From Prorocentrum cordatum (taxonomy: Eukaryota; Sar; Dinophyceae; Prorocentrales; Prorocentraceae): a stretch of 64,000 bases of DNA. Below are positions 31,024-46,326 of this stretch, piece after piece. Positions within the stretch are counted from its first letter, which is position 1; the number at the start of each line of letters is the position of its first letter. The DNA lies in the NCBI GenBank assembly GCA_963575745.1, contig CAUYUJ010004760.1:1-64000 (forward strand). Reading direction: 5' to 3'. A program made the position numbers and the translations under genes. Below the pieces are notes generated by a model. The model was not told the DNA's origin and did not search any database. It saw nothing but the letters and a program-made list of their open reading frames with translations.

Positions 31024-31436
31024 GCGAACCCGGTGGCCGCGTTGACAGGTTCAGCTTCAGCTTCACCGCTATAAGTGAGAACTGGATCTTGGCGCAGCTG
31101 GTTGCGAGCGCGCTGGCGGTCGGCAGCTATCTCTGTCGCGCACGTTGCCGCGCATGCCGTTGGGCACTTGACTACCCTGCGCCGGCTCGCGCCATCATCT
31201 GCAGTTCCACTATATGAAGGGTTAACTGGCATCTGACATGGGGTGCGAAGTGCCCCCCGATAGCGCCTGCTTCCCACTTCCACCTCAGGGGCGCTAGCAG
31301 GTTGCCCCGCAGATGCAGATGCAGCAGGTGCCCCCGCAGAAGCCAACGCAGCAGCGGGCTCTGCAGGTGAGCCCGCACTTCCAGATGGGCCCTTCTCCTT
31401 CTCGCGGATGTCCTTGAACTGGCACCTGCTCACCAA
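30963..31436 (-). pseudogene. AGQPA-block fragment 5
   Basis: Reads FKDIREKEKGPSGSAGSPAE, then a linker with ASAGAPAASASAGQPASAPE (14-mer at 31297-31310 and a GCAGGTGCCCCCGC variant just before it), then NPSYSGTADDGASRRRVVKC and QLRQDPVLTYSGEAEAEPVN. Same strand and style as its neighbours. No recognised domain. Confidence 0.42.
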
Positions 31437-32686
31437 TGGAGCTTCTGGCTGGCGTGCCGTGGGCGTGGTCTGGCGTGTTTTCTTCTCCGCATTCTGCTGC
31501 GAGGCAAGGTGCGTAGTTTGACCATCCAGTGAGGGTGGCCAATTCCACGGTGGGCTCCGCCAGGAGTTTCGCCGCGACGCGGGGCAAGTTCCTTCGCTTC
31601 GGGCGCGCCGCTGCCCTGGAATGCCGCCGCCGCGGCTGCGCTGGCTGGCCCCCTGGCGCGCGTTCTGCGCGCAGGCTGTCCTGCGGGCTTCCCGTTACAT
31701 CGCTTCGCTCTGCTCCTTCCAGGGTCGACCTCTCCTGAACTGGCCCGCTTCATCGACCTGGTTGACCTCGGCAAGCCTGGAGATGGAGACAGATCTACGT
31801 CCTTCGGAGAGCGCTTCGGGGGCCCATCTGCATTCTCAGCGGGCCCCCCAGAACCAGCGGGCTCAGCGAATTTCCCCGCGTTCTCTTGCGAAGGGCCATC
31901 TCTCGGAGGCCCCCGCTCACGTCGGCAGACCCTCAGGTTCTCGATATCGGCACTCCTTTTGCAATCCAAGTCGCTTGCGTTGCACGATGGTAAGCATCCA
32001 GCCTCTGTTTTGGCCTTGATACCACACTGCGTCGTATTGCTCCAGAACAGAATCGCGCCCTCCGTGGCTTGCGGATCGGCGCCCATATCTGCGTCGGCGG
32101 CCTCGTCGGTGCAGGACTCGTATTCATGCTCAGACAAAGGTGCAGTGGGTCGACAGCTTGCGCGAGACCAGACGCCCTGTCTTCGCCGCCAGCCTTAGCC
32201 GGCGGCTTACCCCGCTCGTCCTGGCCCTCGTCTGCTGGTTTCCCCGCGGAGGATGCCGCTTGCGCATTGAGTCGGGCCTCGCGCTCTTGGCGATTGCGGC
32301 ATGCCCGATTGTGACGCCTGCGTCGGTGCTCCTCATCTAGGGCCTGCCAATCCCCCTCGACGAGTGCTGCCTGGACTGCATCTAGCGGCTTGTAATCTGG
32401 GGTCGCGCCTGGGTCCGCTTTGCGGCCGTTGCCACCCCCATGCGACCAGCCCCATGGGGTCTTCTCGAAGTTGGGGCCCCTGGAAAGACGCCCCGCCGGG
32501 CAATTCACCCCGTGGCCCGACAAACTCGAATCCACGGACCACCTCTCGACACTTCTTCCGAGAAGCACAGATGCCTCTTTCGTTGGCCTTCTTCCCCAGC
32601 GTTTCAGGCAGCCAGGCATTGCCCACTCTGTTGGAACGCGTGATTTTGCCCGTTTCTGGGCCCCGCTGACATTCCGCAATGACCAA
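31430..32686 (-). pseudogene. AGQPA-block fragment 6 (5' end of block)
   Basis: Frames in order: GNAWLPETLGKKANERGICA, SRKKCREVVRGFEFVG (about 32620-32520); a shift to PAGRLSRGPNFEKTPWGWSH, GGGNGRKADPGATPDYKPLD, AVQAALVEGDWQALDEEHRR and SSAGKPADEG (about 32500-32230); then ATEGAILFWSNTTQCGIKAK, ASDLDCKRSADIENLRVCRR, ENAGKFAEPAG and GKPAGQPARR (32060-31650); then ELATLTGWSNYAPCLAAECG. The sequence is coding-like throughout but needs at least three frame changes. Four Cys in the middle piece could be disulphide- or metal-linked. Function unknown. Confidence 0.45.
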
Positions 32687-32769
32687 TGATGACGGACCTG
32701 ATGGTCGGGCCAGCCTCGTGACCGCCAGGCATCGCCGATTCGCGCGTTAGCATGATTCAATGCACCTGT

Positions 32770-32935
32770 AGCTATTCCCGAACTTCATTTTGACTAGAAA
32801 TTCGTTTTCTGTATGGAAATTCATGGTTTTGATCAGAAATTCAATTTATAAGCGATTAATTCGCATTTTTGCATTTTAATTGATTAATTCATAATTTTGA
32901 ATGATTATTTACACACAAAAAAATCGCGGTTGTTT
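32770..32935. other. AT-rich island at the 5' side of the AGQPA block
   Basis: Abrupt drop in GC: repeated GAAATTCA, TTAATTGATTAATTCATAAT and similar. A comparable AT-rich stretch lies at 53500-53690 beside the other AGQPA block. It could be a non-coding element end or regulatory region; not determinable here. Confidence 0.5.
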
Positions 32936-32965
32936 ACGCACAAATAACCGGCACGTGCAAATTCC

Positions 32966-33215
32966 ATGGACCCCAAGATGGCCCCCAAGATGGCCCCGAC
33001 AGGCCCCCATGGGGCCCCCAAGAGGACCCAGGCGGCTCCCGTGAGGTCGCCAAAAGGCTTCCAGGAGGCCTCCAAGAGGCCCCCAAGACCCCAAGAGGCA
33101 TCAGGAGGATCCCCGCGGCACCCAAGACTCTCAAAAACACCACTGGGCCTGCCAAGAGGCCCCCCAGACGCCCCAACAGGCATGCAAAAAGCGTCTAAGA
33201 GCCATCCGAGGATAC
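32966..33215 (+). repeat. CCAAGA 11-bp-type array
   Basis: CCCAAGATGGCCCC, CCAAGAGGACCC, CCAAGAGGCCCCC and CCAAGACCCC units, followed within 35 bp by a CCT microsatellite and then the 3' block at 33602. Confidence 0.75.
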
Positions 33216-33249
33216 TACGATAGGCATTGAAGATGCCTCTGGCTATTCT

Positions 33250-33540
33250 GCTCGCCCTGTTCCTCCTCCTCGTCCTCCTCCTTCGTGTCCTCCTCCTTCT
33301 CCTCGTGCTCCTCCTCCTCCTGCTTTCTCTTCTTCCTCCGGTTCCTCCTCCTCCTCCTCCTCCTCCTCCTTTTCCTCCTCCTCCTCCTCCTCCTCCGTGC
33401 TCTCCCTTTTTCCCTCCTCCTCCTCCTCCTCCTCCTCCTCCTCCTGCTCCTACTCCTACTCCTACTCCTACTCCTTCTCCTACTCATCATCATTCTCCCC
33501 GCCCCCTCGCGCATCCATCAATCCAGCCTCCTCCTCCTCC
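33250..33540 (+). repeat. CCT/CTC microsatellite
   Basis: About 290 bp of CCT with TACTCC variants at 33447-33485. Confidence 0.9.
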
Positions 33541-33601
33541 TCATCGTACTTCCTTGGCTCGGTTCAGCTGTCGCCCTCTTTATTCCCGCACTTCCCTAGA
33601 C

Positions 33602-33672
33602 ACCTCAACTCGCCTGGGCGTCGTTTCTGGATGGGCTGGCGCCGATGCGCGAAACGTCAACAATTTGTTCTC
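33602..33672 (+). repeat. Composite dispersed element, 3' block (R3)
   Basis: CAACTCGCCTGGGCGTCG then GTTTCTGGATGGGCTGG and CAACAATT. It matches 46262-46326 over about 65 bp with roughly 80 percent identity. Confidence 0.7.
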
Positions 33673-33759
33673 TGACAGTCGCCACGCTAATCCAAGGTTG
33701 CGAGCGGGCCCCCCTTCGGGAGCTCTCGGCGCTGGCTTCGAACCATTATGAGTGCCTCG

Positions 33760-33970
33760 TGGGCCGCCGGGCCGTTCTGGAGCTCTCTGGAAGTCTTGGC
33801 CCTTCCGTGCTGTTTTTGGAAGTCTTTCAAGGCGTTTCGGGGGCAGTCTGGGGGCCCCGTCGGGCCGCCGTAAAGATTTCTTGGGGCGCACGGGGCCAAC
33901 TCATCGGAGTGCCGTGCGAGGCCGTCGCGAGTCTCTCTTGGGCCGCTCTGGGCACGGTGAGAAGGGCGAT
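33760..33970 (-). repeat. Degenerate CCAAGA array, reverse orientation
   Basis: TCTTGGCCC, TTTCTTGGGGCGC and CTCTTGGGCCGC words spaced irregularly. More decayed than the others. Confidence 0.45.
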
Positions 33971-34000
33971 GGCGCTTTTCCTCGGAGCCTCTGCAGCGCG

Positions 34001-36448
<2,448 letters not shown>

Positions 36449-36624
36449 CAGCCGCGCCGAAGCGGGCCGCGCGCCGAGGCGGCCTGGCCGCGCGGGCCCA
36501 CTGCGCCGCGCGCCTTGAGCCAGAAAACTCTGGAGGGCAGCCTACTGACCCCATCGGGGCCCTCTCGAGGCCCCCCCGCGGTTCCCAAGGCACATGTCCA
36601 CGGACCAAACAAAAGCCTGCCTGG

Positions 36625-36945
36625 TTGTCTCACTGCCCGCCCTCCGCAAGGAGTGAACCAGATAATGAATATTATGGCCCTGGTCTTTCTCGCCCCTTCC
36701 TCCCCCCGCCCCCCTCTCTTCCTCCTCCCTTCCTTCTCCCTTCCTCCTCCCAGTATCCCCTCTCCTCCTCCCGCCCTCCTCTCTTCCTCCTCCCCTCTTC
36801 CCCCCTCCCTCCCCCCTTTCTCCTTTATTCCTCCTCCCTTCCTCCTTCCTTACTCATCTGTACCTCCCCCCTTACTCCTCTATTCCTCCTCCCTTCCCCC
36901 CTTCCTTCCACCCTCTTCCCCTCTTCCTCCCCTTCCGTGCTTCGG
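36625..36945 (+). repeat. Dispersed head sequence plus CCT tract, copy 1
   Basis: CGCAAGGAGTGAACCAGATA, ATGAATATTATGGCC, then 260 bp of C/T-rich sequence. Similar heads occur at 41050-41085 and 48898-48935, each followed by a CCT tract. Confidence 0.6.
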
Positions 36946-37161
36946 GCCGATCGGGGATCCGACTTTTCTGTTCCGTGGATGGGAACATGATCTACCTTTG
37001 TAGGCTCTGTTTACCTGTTGCAGGAGCGTGCCTATTGCTTCCATTAGGTCTCGCGCGCCTTTGCTGCTGCTGCTGCTGCCGTTGCTGCTGCCACGCCAGG
37101 GGCCCAGGAGCGCCAGGCGAGCGAGCTAATCCGAGTCAAGGGGCGGCAACTGGCCCGCCAC

Positions 37162-37540
37162 GAAGGCAAGTGGCAGCAGCAGCAGCATCAGCAGTAGATC
37201 TGCCAACGGCCGAACCCCTGGCATCTGTAAAATGGTCGTCGTCGTCCTCCTCCTCCTCCTCCTCCTCCTCCTCCTCCTCCTCTTCCCTCCCCCCATCCTC
37301 CTACCCGCCCATCCTCTTCCTCCTACAGAGCGAGGGGGGGGGAGGGAGAGCAGCAACAAGAGCAGCAGCAACAACCAGAACCTTCGGCGGACAGGAACCG
37401 CTCTTGCTCTAACAGGGCGCGCCCTCGGCGCGCGAAGACTGGCTTGAAATGCTGGCAACTGGCAGCAGCAGGAGCAGCATCCGCAGTTGATCTGCCTACG
37501 GCCGACCCCCTGGCAGGTGTGCGATGGCCCTCCTCCTCCT
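37162..37540 (+). repeat. Duplicated ~90-bp segment, each copy ending in CCT repeats
   Basis: 37162-37260 and 37449-37540 share GGCAGCAGCAG, GTTGATCTGCC or GTAGATCTGCC, and ACGGCCGACCCCCTGGCA, then run into CCT microsatellites. 36950-38100 contains no gene I can support. Confidence 0.6.
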
Positions 37541-38105
37541 CCTCCTCCTCCTCCTTCCCCCTCCCCTTCTCCCCTCTTTTCCTCCTCCTCATCCACGGAT
37601 CCCGATTCGCCTGCCTGGGGCGGCATCGGTGCAAGTTTCAAGTCTGTTGCGTCCTCGTGGACGCGCCCAGCAGAGTACGGCAAAACCCTCCTGCGTCTCC
37701 TGCTCCTCCTCCGCCTTGCTTTCCCCCCCATCCTTCCTCATTTTTTTGCAGAGCGAGTGTCAGACTCCCCTCGACTAAGCACATCGCTCGCATTGTCCGT
37801 AGCAAACTTCCGAAGCTGGAAAAGCAAGGCCTGTGGACAACCCCCGTGAGAGACCGCCACGGGCTGTCACTGCGCCATTCCCCTGAACTCTAAACCGAGC
37901 GTCAGCCCGCAACTCGCAGTGCATATCTCGCGCGCTGGACCTCCCCCCGCCGCCTCGCTCTATCTCCTGCGCCCCCCTGCCTCCCGCGCCCCTCTCGTCT
38001 CAGCGAGGCGGCCCCTGGGCGCCGGCCGCTCGACTGGAGAGCGCGCCAGGCGCCCCCGCCGCAAAGAAAAACACCACCGTGCCCCCGGACTCCTGCAGCG
38101 CGCAC

Positions 38106-39822
38106 CTACGCGGCCTTGCGCGCGGACTTGCGCACAGGGGCGCCGCCAATGCTGGCTCTCTTCGCCGCCAGAACCGCTGGGGAATGCGGCGTCGCCTTTG
38201 GAAACGACGCCGTGTCGCCCACCCTGGCCCTCTTGGCGGCCCCGGGCGCAGCCCGGGCGCACCCTTTCTGGTCAGTGCCGCCGGCCCCGCTCCCAGGCGC
38301 GCTGTCTGCTGCACCGCTGGCGCCCTCCGCCTCGCTCTCCCCGCTCACTGCGCGGCCGGCGAGGATCGCCTTCCCCGCGTTCAGAAGGATCTCGGGGATC
38401 AGGCGGCCCTCGAGCGCGGGAAACTCCTCCTTCGTCTTGTCAGGCTCCTCTGCGACGCTGATGAGGTTCTTCATGGCATCGCGGACCTTCTGCTTCTGCT
38501 GGGTCAGAATCCTCGACTGGCCTTTCGCCTCCCAAATCGACGACGTCACGTTCGCGCACCAGGCGACCAGGAAGAGCCGCTGTCGCAACTGTGACGTCAT
38601 GGAGTCCACCTGCGACTCAAGATGGGGGTCGCGGCACACCTCCTTTATGAGAGAGAAGCCACCGATCACCTGGAGCGAACGCGGGGTGGCGAGGAGGAGC
38701 CGCGGCGGAATGTACTGGGAACGAGGGGAGCTCGGTGGGATGAGACAGCGGGGGACTGGTGAAGGAACACGAGGAGCTGGGGAAGACGGCGAACAAGGAT
38801 CTGCGCACCTTGTTGACAGCATCAACCATCTTCCCACCCTTGCCGCCGAAGGTCTCCGGCATGTCCACGGTGCCACCGACAACCTTTAAGAACTCGGCCG
38901 CTTCCTGCAGCGTCTCGGGGATGGGGCTCCTCTCAAGAAGCTCCTTCGCGGCGCGCACGGCTGGCTCGGCGTCGAACCGCTTGACGGAGCGTTCAGCCCG
39001 CTCCTGCGCGACTTTCTCCAGCCATGGCACGGCCTGCGCGTGCAGCTCCTTGCTGGCCCCCACTGCTGCCTCCACATCTTCCAGAGAAGCGTCGAAAGTC
39101 TTCGCGATGACCGTCTGGAAGGCGCGCTCCGGCTGCACCATGTCCCCGAGCTGGCGCACGGCGTCGCTCGCGTTCTCCCACAGCTCCAGGTTCAGCTCGC
39201 CCCCGGCCTGCTCGGCAAGCTCCTTGGCGTCGGCGACGGCCGCGACGCTGCACAGCCACATGTCCGCTTCCTTCCAGGTGTCCTCGGGCGGCTCCGCGCT
39301 CAGCAGCTTGGAGATATTCAAGAAGGCCTGCAATTCCTTCCGTTGCCACGCCGCCGAGTCCACGCGCTTCAGAGACTGTTCTGCTGCACCCTTGGCTCTG
39401 GCCAGAACGCTGTGGCCCAAGGCCCTGCGCACGCGCGCCGCCGTGCCCAGCGCGAGGGAGAACAGCGACTGCAGCCCCTCTACGTTGTCTTCCGCAGACA
39501 CTGTCACGCCAGAGACCTTCAACAACGCCTCGGGGCTCTCCTTCAAGAGGTCGCACAACCGATTGGCTGTCTTCACTGGCTGCTTCATCCCAGGTACGTC
39601 GAGACGGCTGTACGCGGCGATGTCGGCGATCTTCTTCAATGCCCCGAAGGCGGTCTCGTGGGGGCCCTTGATGCCATCAGGCGCCCACTCCTCGACGGTC
39701 GACCAGCCGTGCTCCAACTCCAGCCGCTCGACGCACGCGGCAGTCAGGAGCTCCTCTGGAGAACGCGTTTCGGCGCCCAAACTACATTGAGAAGGCGCGC
39801 TGCTGCAGCACCTCTGGCACAA
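38106..39822 (-). CDS. Helical dinoflagellate-specific protein, two exons, 5' end open
   Basis: Exon A (39822-38809) encodes about 338 residues. It starts in a Cys-rich stretch (TLCQRCCSS), then LTAACVERLELEHGWSTVEE, then a largely alpha-helical domain (TANRLCDLLKESPEALLKVS, SLEDVEAAVGASKELHAQAV, AAKELLERSPIPETLQEAAE). A GT-AG intron lies at 38808-38670 (donor AACAAG|GTGCGC, acceptor GCGTTCGCTCCAG). Exon B (38669-38106) continues in phase: VIGGFSLIKEVCRDPHLESQ, QRLFLVAWCANVTSSIWEAK, then a basic Ala/Lys-rich tail ending RKSARKAA at the stop. The basic tail suggests a nucleus-bound or nucleic-acid-associated protein (inference). The true 5' end was not found: the frame runs upstream into GGA-rich sequence with no ATG that decides it. 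No named family. Confidence 0.6.
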
Positions 39823-39903
39823 GGTGTTCTCCTCATCATCCTCCTCCCTCCTCCGCCTCCACTTCCTCCTGATCGTTCTGGCGGTCCGGGGTCCGGGGGT
39901 GGT

Positions 39904-40982
39904 TCATCTGTCTGTGTCCTGTTTCTCGCTATCGGACAAGGAATCTTTCCTCAGGCCTGCTGCGGCTCGCCCCACCTCCTCGCGGGGCGAGCGCAAGAGC
40001 AACCCGAGGACCACGTCCTCGAACGCCGTGCCTCGACAGGAGGCAAACACAGGCAACGGCGAGGTCAAACATCCCATGCTCAAGTAGGAGAAAATAAGGC
40101 GCGCCGCAGCAGCACCGGCCAAACTAAAACCAATGGCGGATCGGAAACCCTCGAACCTCATCGAACGGACTCGCGATCTTGCGGAGGCCCGCCCGCGGCC
40201 TTCCCTGGCGAGTTGGTGCCGGTCGGCCTCCTGCAGCGCGCCCGCCTTGGACGCGGCCTCCTTCTGCTTCTTGCAGGCGCGCGACACCTCTCGGTCCAAT
40301 TCTGCCACTGCTCCCCGGCGGCATGGCCCGTCACCTGCGCGAAGAGCTCCCGGGCTGCCTGGGCGCACTGGAGAGCAGCCTCCTCGTGGGGCCGCTTCTT
40401 CATGGCCGACTCCGCCCAACCAACGAGGACTTTGCCGCCCGGGCTCGTGTTCAAAGCGACGCCCAAGGCCCCCTCCAGCTGCGGGAGCGCCTCCAGCGCC
40501 TCCTCCACCTCAGTCAGCGGGGCAGTGCTCGCGCGCGACACTGCCCAGAGAACTTGGATTTGACCCTTCAGCTCCTCCTCCCACGCTGGCCGCGCAGGGT
40601 CGGCGGGGGCCCGCTGGAGAGCATCCCGCGCGGCGCCAGCGAAGGCAACCACGGCAGCAAACGATCCGCCCCCCTTCTTGGCGCCCGACTTCGCGACGGC
40701 CGAAATCAGGCCCGTGCCGACTCGCTCGAGGGTCGTCGTCGCGAGATCTGCCGAGGGCGCGCCATCTGCAGCGCCGCTTTCCAACAGGGACATCAGCTGT
40801 AACCAATCGCAGCGCTTGATGGCCTCGTCTGCCTTCCAGCTCCTGAACCGCATGTGGTACGCCACGCCGAACGCGATGTCCTCCGCCGCGGCGATCTCGG
40901 TGTCTTTCAGGAGAGTCTCGGTGTTCCCTGGCTTCTCGCTCACAGCAGCCTGCGGACTCCTCCGCCTCCTCTGGTCCCCCAT
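39904..40982 (-). CDS. Uncharacterised protein fragment with possible membrane segment
   Basis: From the ATG at 40982 the frame reads AAVSEKPGNTETLLKDTEIA, AAEDIAFGVAYHMRFRSWKA, DEAIKRCDWLQLMSLLESGA, LTEVEEALEALPQLEGALGV and QCAQAARELFAQVTGHAAGE to about 40310. There a frame change leads to VAELDREVSRACKKQKEAAS, RSAIGFSLAGAAAARLIFSY (a plausible membrane helix) and AFEDVVLGLLLRSPREEVGR, stopping at 39904. The frame change near 40315 could be a small indel, sequencing error or unmodelled splice. It lies between two minus-strand genes and may be an internal part of a larger one. Confidence 0.45.
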
Positions 40983-41044
40983 CGCTCAATCTTCTTCCTC
41001 CTCCGCTTCCGCCGCCTCCTTTGAACTGGGCCGGGGGCCTCCAA

Positions 41045-41281
41045 GCCCCCGTTCACAAAGAGGAATGAACAACTGAATGCGTACTGTAGCCCCCTCCTCC
41101 CTTCCTCCCCCATTCCTCCTCCCTTCCCCCTCCCTTCCGCGTCCCTTCCTCCCCCCTTTCTCCTGCCTTCCGCCTTCCTTCCTCCTACCCCCCCTCCTGC
41201 CTTCCCCCTCCCTTCCTCCCTCTCCCCCTATCGTCCTTCTCCTTTCCTCCTCCCTTCCTCCATCGACGACGACGACGACGA

Positions 41282-41285
<4 letters not shown>
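41045..41285 (+). repeat. Dispersed head sequence plus CCT tract, copy 2
   Basis: GAGGAATGAACAACTGAATG, CGTACTGTAGCC, then ~180 bp of C/T-rich sequence ending in GAC repeats at 41263-41285. Confidence 0.6.
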
Positions 41286-43943
<2,658 letters not shown>

Positions 43944-44022
43944 CGCGGGGAGCGAGGGGGCGGGCGCGGCGGCGGGCAGCGAGGCGCTGGCGCGGACGGC
44001 TTCGTATCTGTCCTGGCGGGAA

Positions 44023-44427
44023 GATCACCCGCCACTGGCCCGCCTCTCCTCCGAGTCCCTCCAAGGCTGGCTCTCGGGCATGCCCTCGAGGACCGCGCGA
44101 GCAGCGGCGATCTGCGCTGGCGTGGGCACCTTTTGTTTATGGTCTGCCTTGCTCCCGCATCCAGGGGCCTCCCCCAACCACCACCACAAAGCGGCCAATG
44201 GTCTGACCCTCGATTGCTGGTTGAACAGATCACCCGCCACTGGCCCGCCTCTCCTCCGAGTCCCTCCAAGGCTGGCTCTCGGGCATGCCCTCGAGGACCG
44301 CGCGAGCAGCGGCGATCTGCGCTGGCGTGGGCACCTTTTGTTTATGGTCTGCCTTGCTCCCGCATCCAGGGGCCTCCCCCAACCACCACCACAAAGCGGC
44401 CAATGGTCTGACCCTCGATTGCTGGTT
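44023..44427. repeat. 205-bp tandem duplication
   Basis: 44023-44222 and 44228-44427 are essentially identical (offset 205 bp). As 205 is not a multiple of three, the second copy changes the reading frame of the coding sequence it lies in. The duplicated peptide includes LAALWWWLGEAPGCGSKADH and TPAQIAAARAVLEGMPESQP. Confidence 0.93.
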
Positions 44428-46122
44428 CCATGAACAGCCTGGATGGAGGCCACAGACGGCGCGCATGTCGTAGACGGCGAGGGCCTCGTTCTCGACAAGG
44501 CGAATGTAGTGAGGACGGCCAGCCCCAGCGGGATGTGGGAGCTGCGGGTATCGGGCGACGCGCGGGCGCCTCGGCGCGCCCGCGGGGGGCGGCGGCGGCG
44601 CCGCCGCCGCAGCGTGGCCGCCCAGCGGCCCGTGCGCCAGAGCGGCGTCCGGCGCTGCTGCGGGAGGCGCCTCCGCTGGCGCGCCTTCTGCTGCACCCTG
44701 CGCCCCGCGACCTCTCTGCCGCCAGGCGGCGGCGGCCTCCCAAGCGGCCTTCCAATCCTTCGCGTAGTCAGGCTCCTCATCCCCGCCACGCGCGCCGCTG
44801 CCCCCCCCGTCGGCGGAAGCCCCGCCAGGGCGGGAGTCGGCGAACGCCTGGAACCAGCCCGTCGCCAGGTCAACGTCCTTCTCGTGGAGGCGTGCCTCGT
44901 GTAAGTCCCGCTCCTCCGCCCAATCGACCGAATGCTGCAGCTCTGAGCAGCCCATGCGCGGGCGCGCAAGAAGTTCGACCCAGCGCAGCTCAGCCCGGTC
45001 GCGCCCGCACACGCGTAAGATGTGGAGGGCGACGTCGATCTCAGTCATCATCTTCAACACTCTGCGGCCCTTCCTCTCCACCCAACACCGGCGCAGAGAG
45101 AATGGCACCTCGGGGGGCGCCGCGCCGAGCCCGCATGGCTGCCCCACCACGTCGCACTCGCAGAACTCCCCCGTGAAAATAAGACTTTTCAAGTGCGAGA
45201 AGTTGCGAATCATCACGCAGCCTCCAGGCCCTGAAACCTGGAGGGCCATCATCTTCCCGACAGTCTTGCACCTCGCAGGGGCCACCAACAACCGCAAATC
45301 TTCCACTACGCCTTGGTACTCCCCCCGCAAGTCGGCGACGCCGCCAAGGCATTCTGCCGCGCGCGTGCAGCAAGGCCGCTCAGTTGGGAGGCCGCAGCGA
45401 ATGAGTCCTGGAGGCGCCACAGCAGCATTGTACATTTCGTCAAACGACACGGCCGTGGCTTCCACGAAGGATCCCCTCTTCAGCTTCGCATCGACATGTG
45501 CTTGCACGGCTGCGGAGACAAGGTCCTCGGACAAGGGGAACTCGTCTGAGCCGAGACCCCAAGGCCAAGCAGCTTCGTCCGACTGGTCAACGTGGTCGCG
45601 ACAGATGCGCACGTACTCGTGCAGCGGGTCTGGCTTCATCCTCTCAGCCTTGTTCGCGCGCCGAGCCGCCTCTCTCCAGCTTCGCCTCTCGGCCTCGGAT
45701 GCAGCCCGCCAGTCCGCGGCCGCCTGTAGATACAGACGCCGCTCGTACTCCCTCGGGTCTGCCCATGGCGCCCGCGGCTGCGAATCTCGCAGATCAGCCA
45801 CGCGACGGTGGTAAAACATATAATGGCCCAACCTCTTGCGCCGCTGGTTGCCTCCTTTGCCTTGGGCCCAGATCGGTTTCGAGTGGCCGCTCTTCTGCAG
45901 GAGTCGGCCCCGCTTGGTGCGCAAGTCGCGCCCGCGGCGCATTCTCCGCCCCTCTTCGTGACAGCGAACAACCTCGGAGATCACGTGCTTGGCGGAGAGC
46001 GTCGCGGCGTTCGGAGGTCTGTTGTTCATCGTCTGGAGGTGGGCCCTCATCCGCGCAAAAGCCAATCCCACGCGCCCTTCAGGGCGCAAGTGGTCGAGGG
46101 AGATTCCTCTTCCAACCCCCAT
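44230..46122 (-). CDS. HMG-box-like, dinoflagellate-specific protein (single long frame)
   Basis: A 630-codon frame. Residues ~95-160 (HYMFYHRRVADLRDSQPRAP, then YLQAAADWRAASEAERRSWR and EAARRANKAE) have the Trp/Glu/Ala spacing of the last two helices of an HMG box. A larger domain follows: PWGLGSDEFPLSEDLVSAAV, GEYQGVVEDLRLLVAPARCK, GGCVMIRNFSHLKSLIFTGE and TEIDVALHILRVCGRDRAEL. Then an Ala/Pro-rich linker precedes the duplicated WWWLGEAPG segment, where the frame stops at the duplication junction (44230). The ATG at 46122 lies inside the dispersed repeat block at 46072-46235, so the true N terminus is probably an exon boundary further 3'. HMG-like similarity is weak and from pattern only; the rest belongs to no family I can name. 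Confidence 0.55.
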   Translation of the reverse strand: MGVGRGISLDHLRPEGRVGLAFARMRAHLQTMNNRPPNAATLSAKHVISEVVRCHEEGRRMRRGRDLRTKRGRLLQKSGHSKPIWAQGKGGNQRRKRLGHYMFYHRRVADLRDSQPRAPWADPREYERRLYLQAAADWRAASEAERRSWREAARRANKAERMKPDPLHEYVRICRDHVDQSDEAAWPWGLGSDEFPLSEDLVSAAVQAHVDAKLKRGSFVEATAVSFDEMYNAAVAPPGLIRCGLPTERPCCTRAAECLGGVADLRGEYQGVVEDLRLLVAPARCKTVGKMMALQVSGPGGCVMIRNFSHLKSLIFTGEFCECDVVGQPCGLGAAPPEVPFSLRRCWVERKGRRVLKMMTEIDVALHILRVCGRDRAELRWVELLARPRMGCSELQHSVDWAEERDLHEARLHEKDVDLATGWFQAFADSRPGGASADGGGSGARGGDEEPDYAKDWKAAWEAAAAWRQRGRGAQGAAEGAPAEAPPAAAPDAALAHGPLGGHAAAAAPPPPPAGAPRRPRVARYPQLPHPAGAGRPHYIRLVENEALAVYDMRAVCGLHPGCSWNQQSRVRPLAALWWWLGEAPGCGSKADHKQKVPTPAQIAAARAVLEGMPESQPWRDSEERRASGG

Positions 46123-46326
46123 TCTTTCCCGTTTGCGGAGGGGTCTACCCCTCTCCCGCGCCCCCTCCCCAGGACCTGGGCGCGGAGGCCCGCAATAGGT
46201 TAGAGCGTCAAGAATGGCCCAAGACGGCCCCTAGGGTCGCAGACCGCAGCCGTGAAAAAGCCAACTCGCCTGGGCGACGTTTCTGGATGGGCTGGTGGGG
46301 ATCTGCGCAACGCCAACAATTCGGAA
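46072..46326 (+). repeat. Composite dispersed element, compact copy (R2 + minimal R1 + R3)
   Basis: Left block like 4744-4925, two CCAAGA-type units (CGTCAAGAATGG, CCAAGACGGCCCC) near 46206-46230, then the 3' block (GTTTCTGGATGGGCTGG at about 46279). No microsatellite. It lies between two coding frames and overlaps their ends. Confidence 0.65.
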
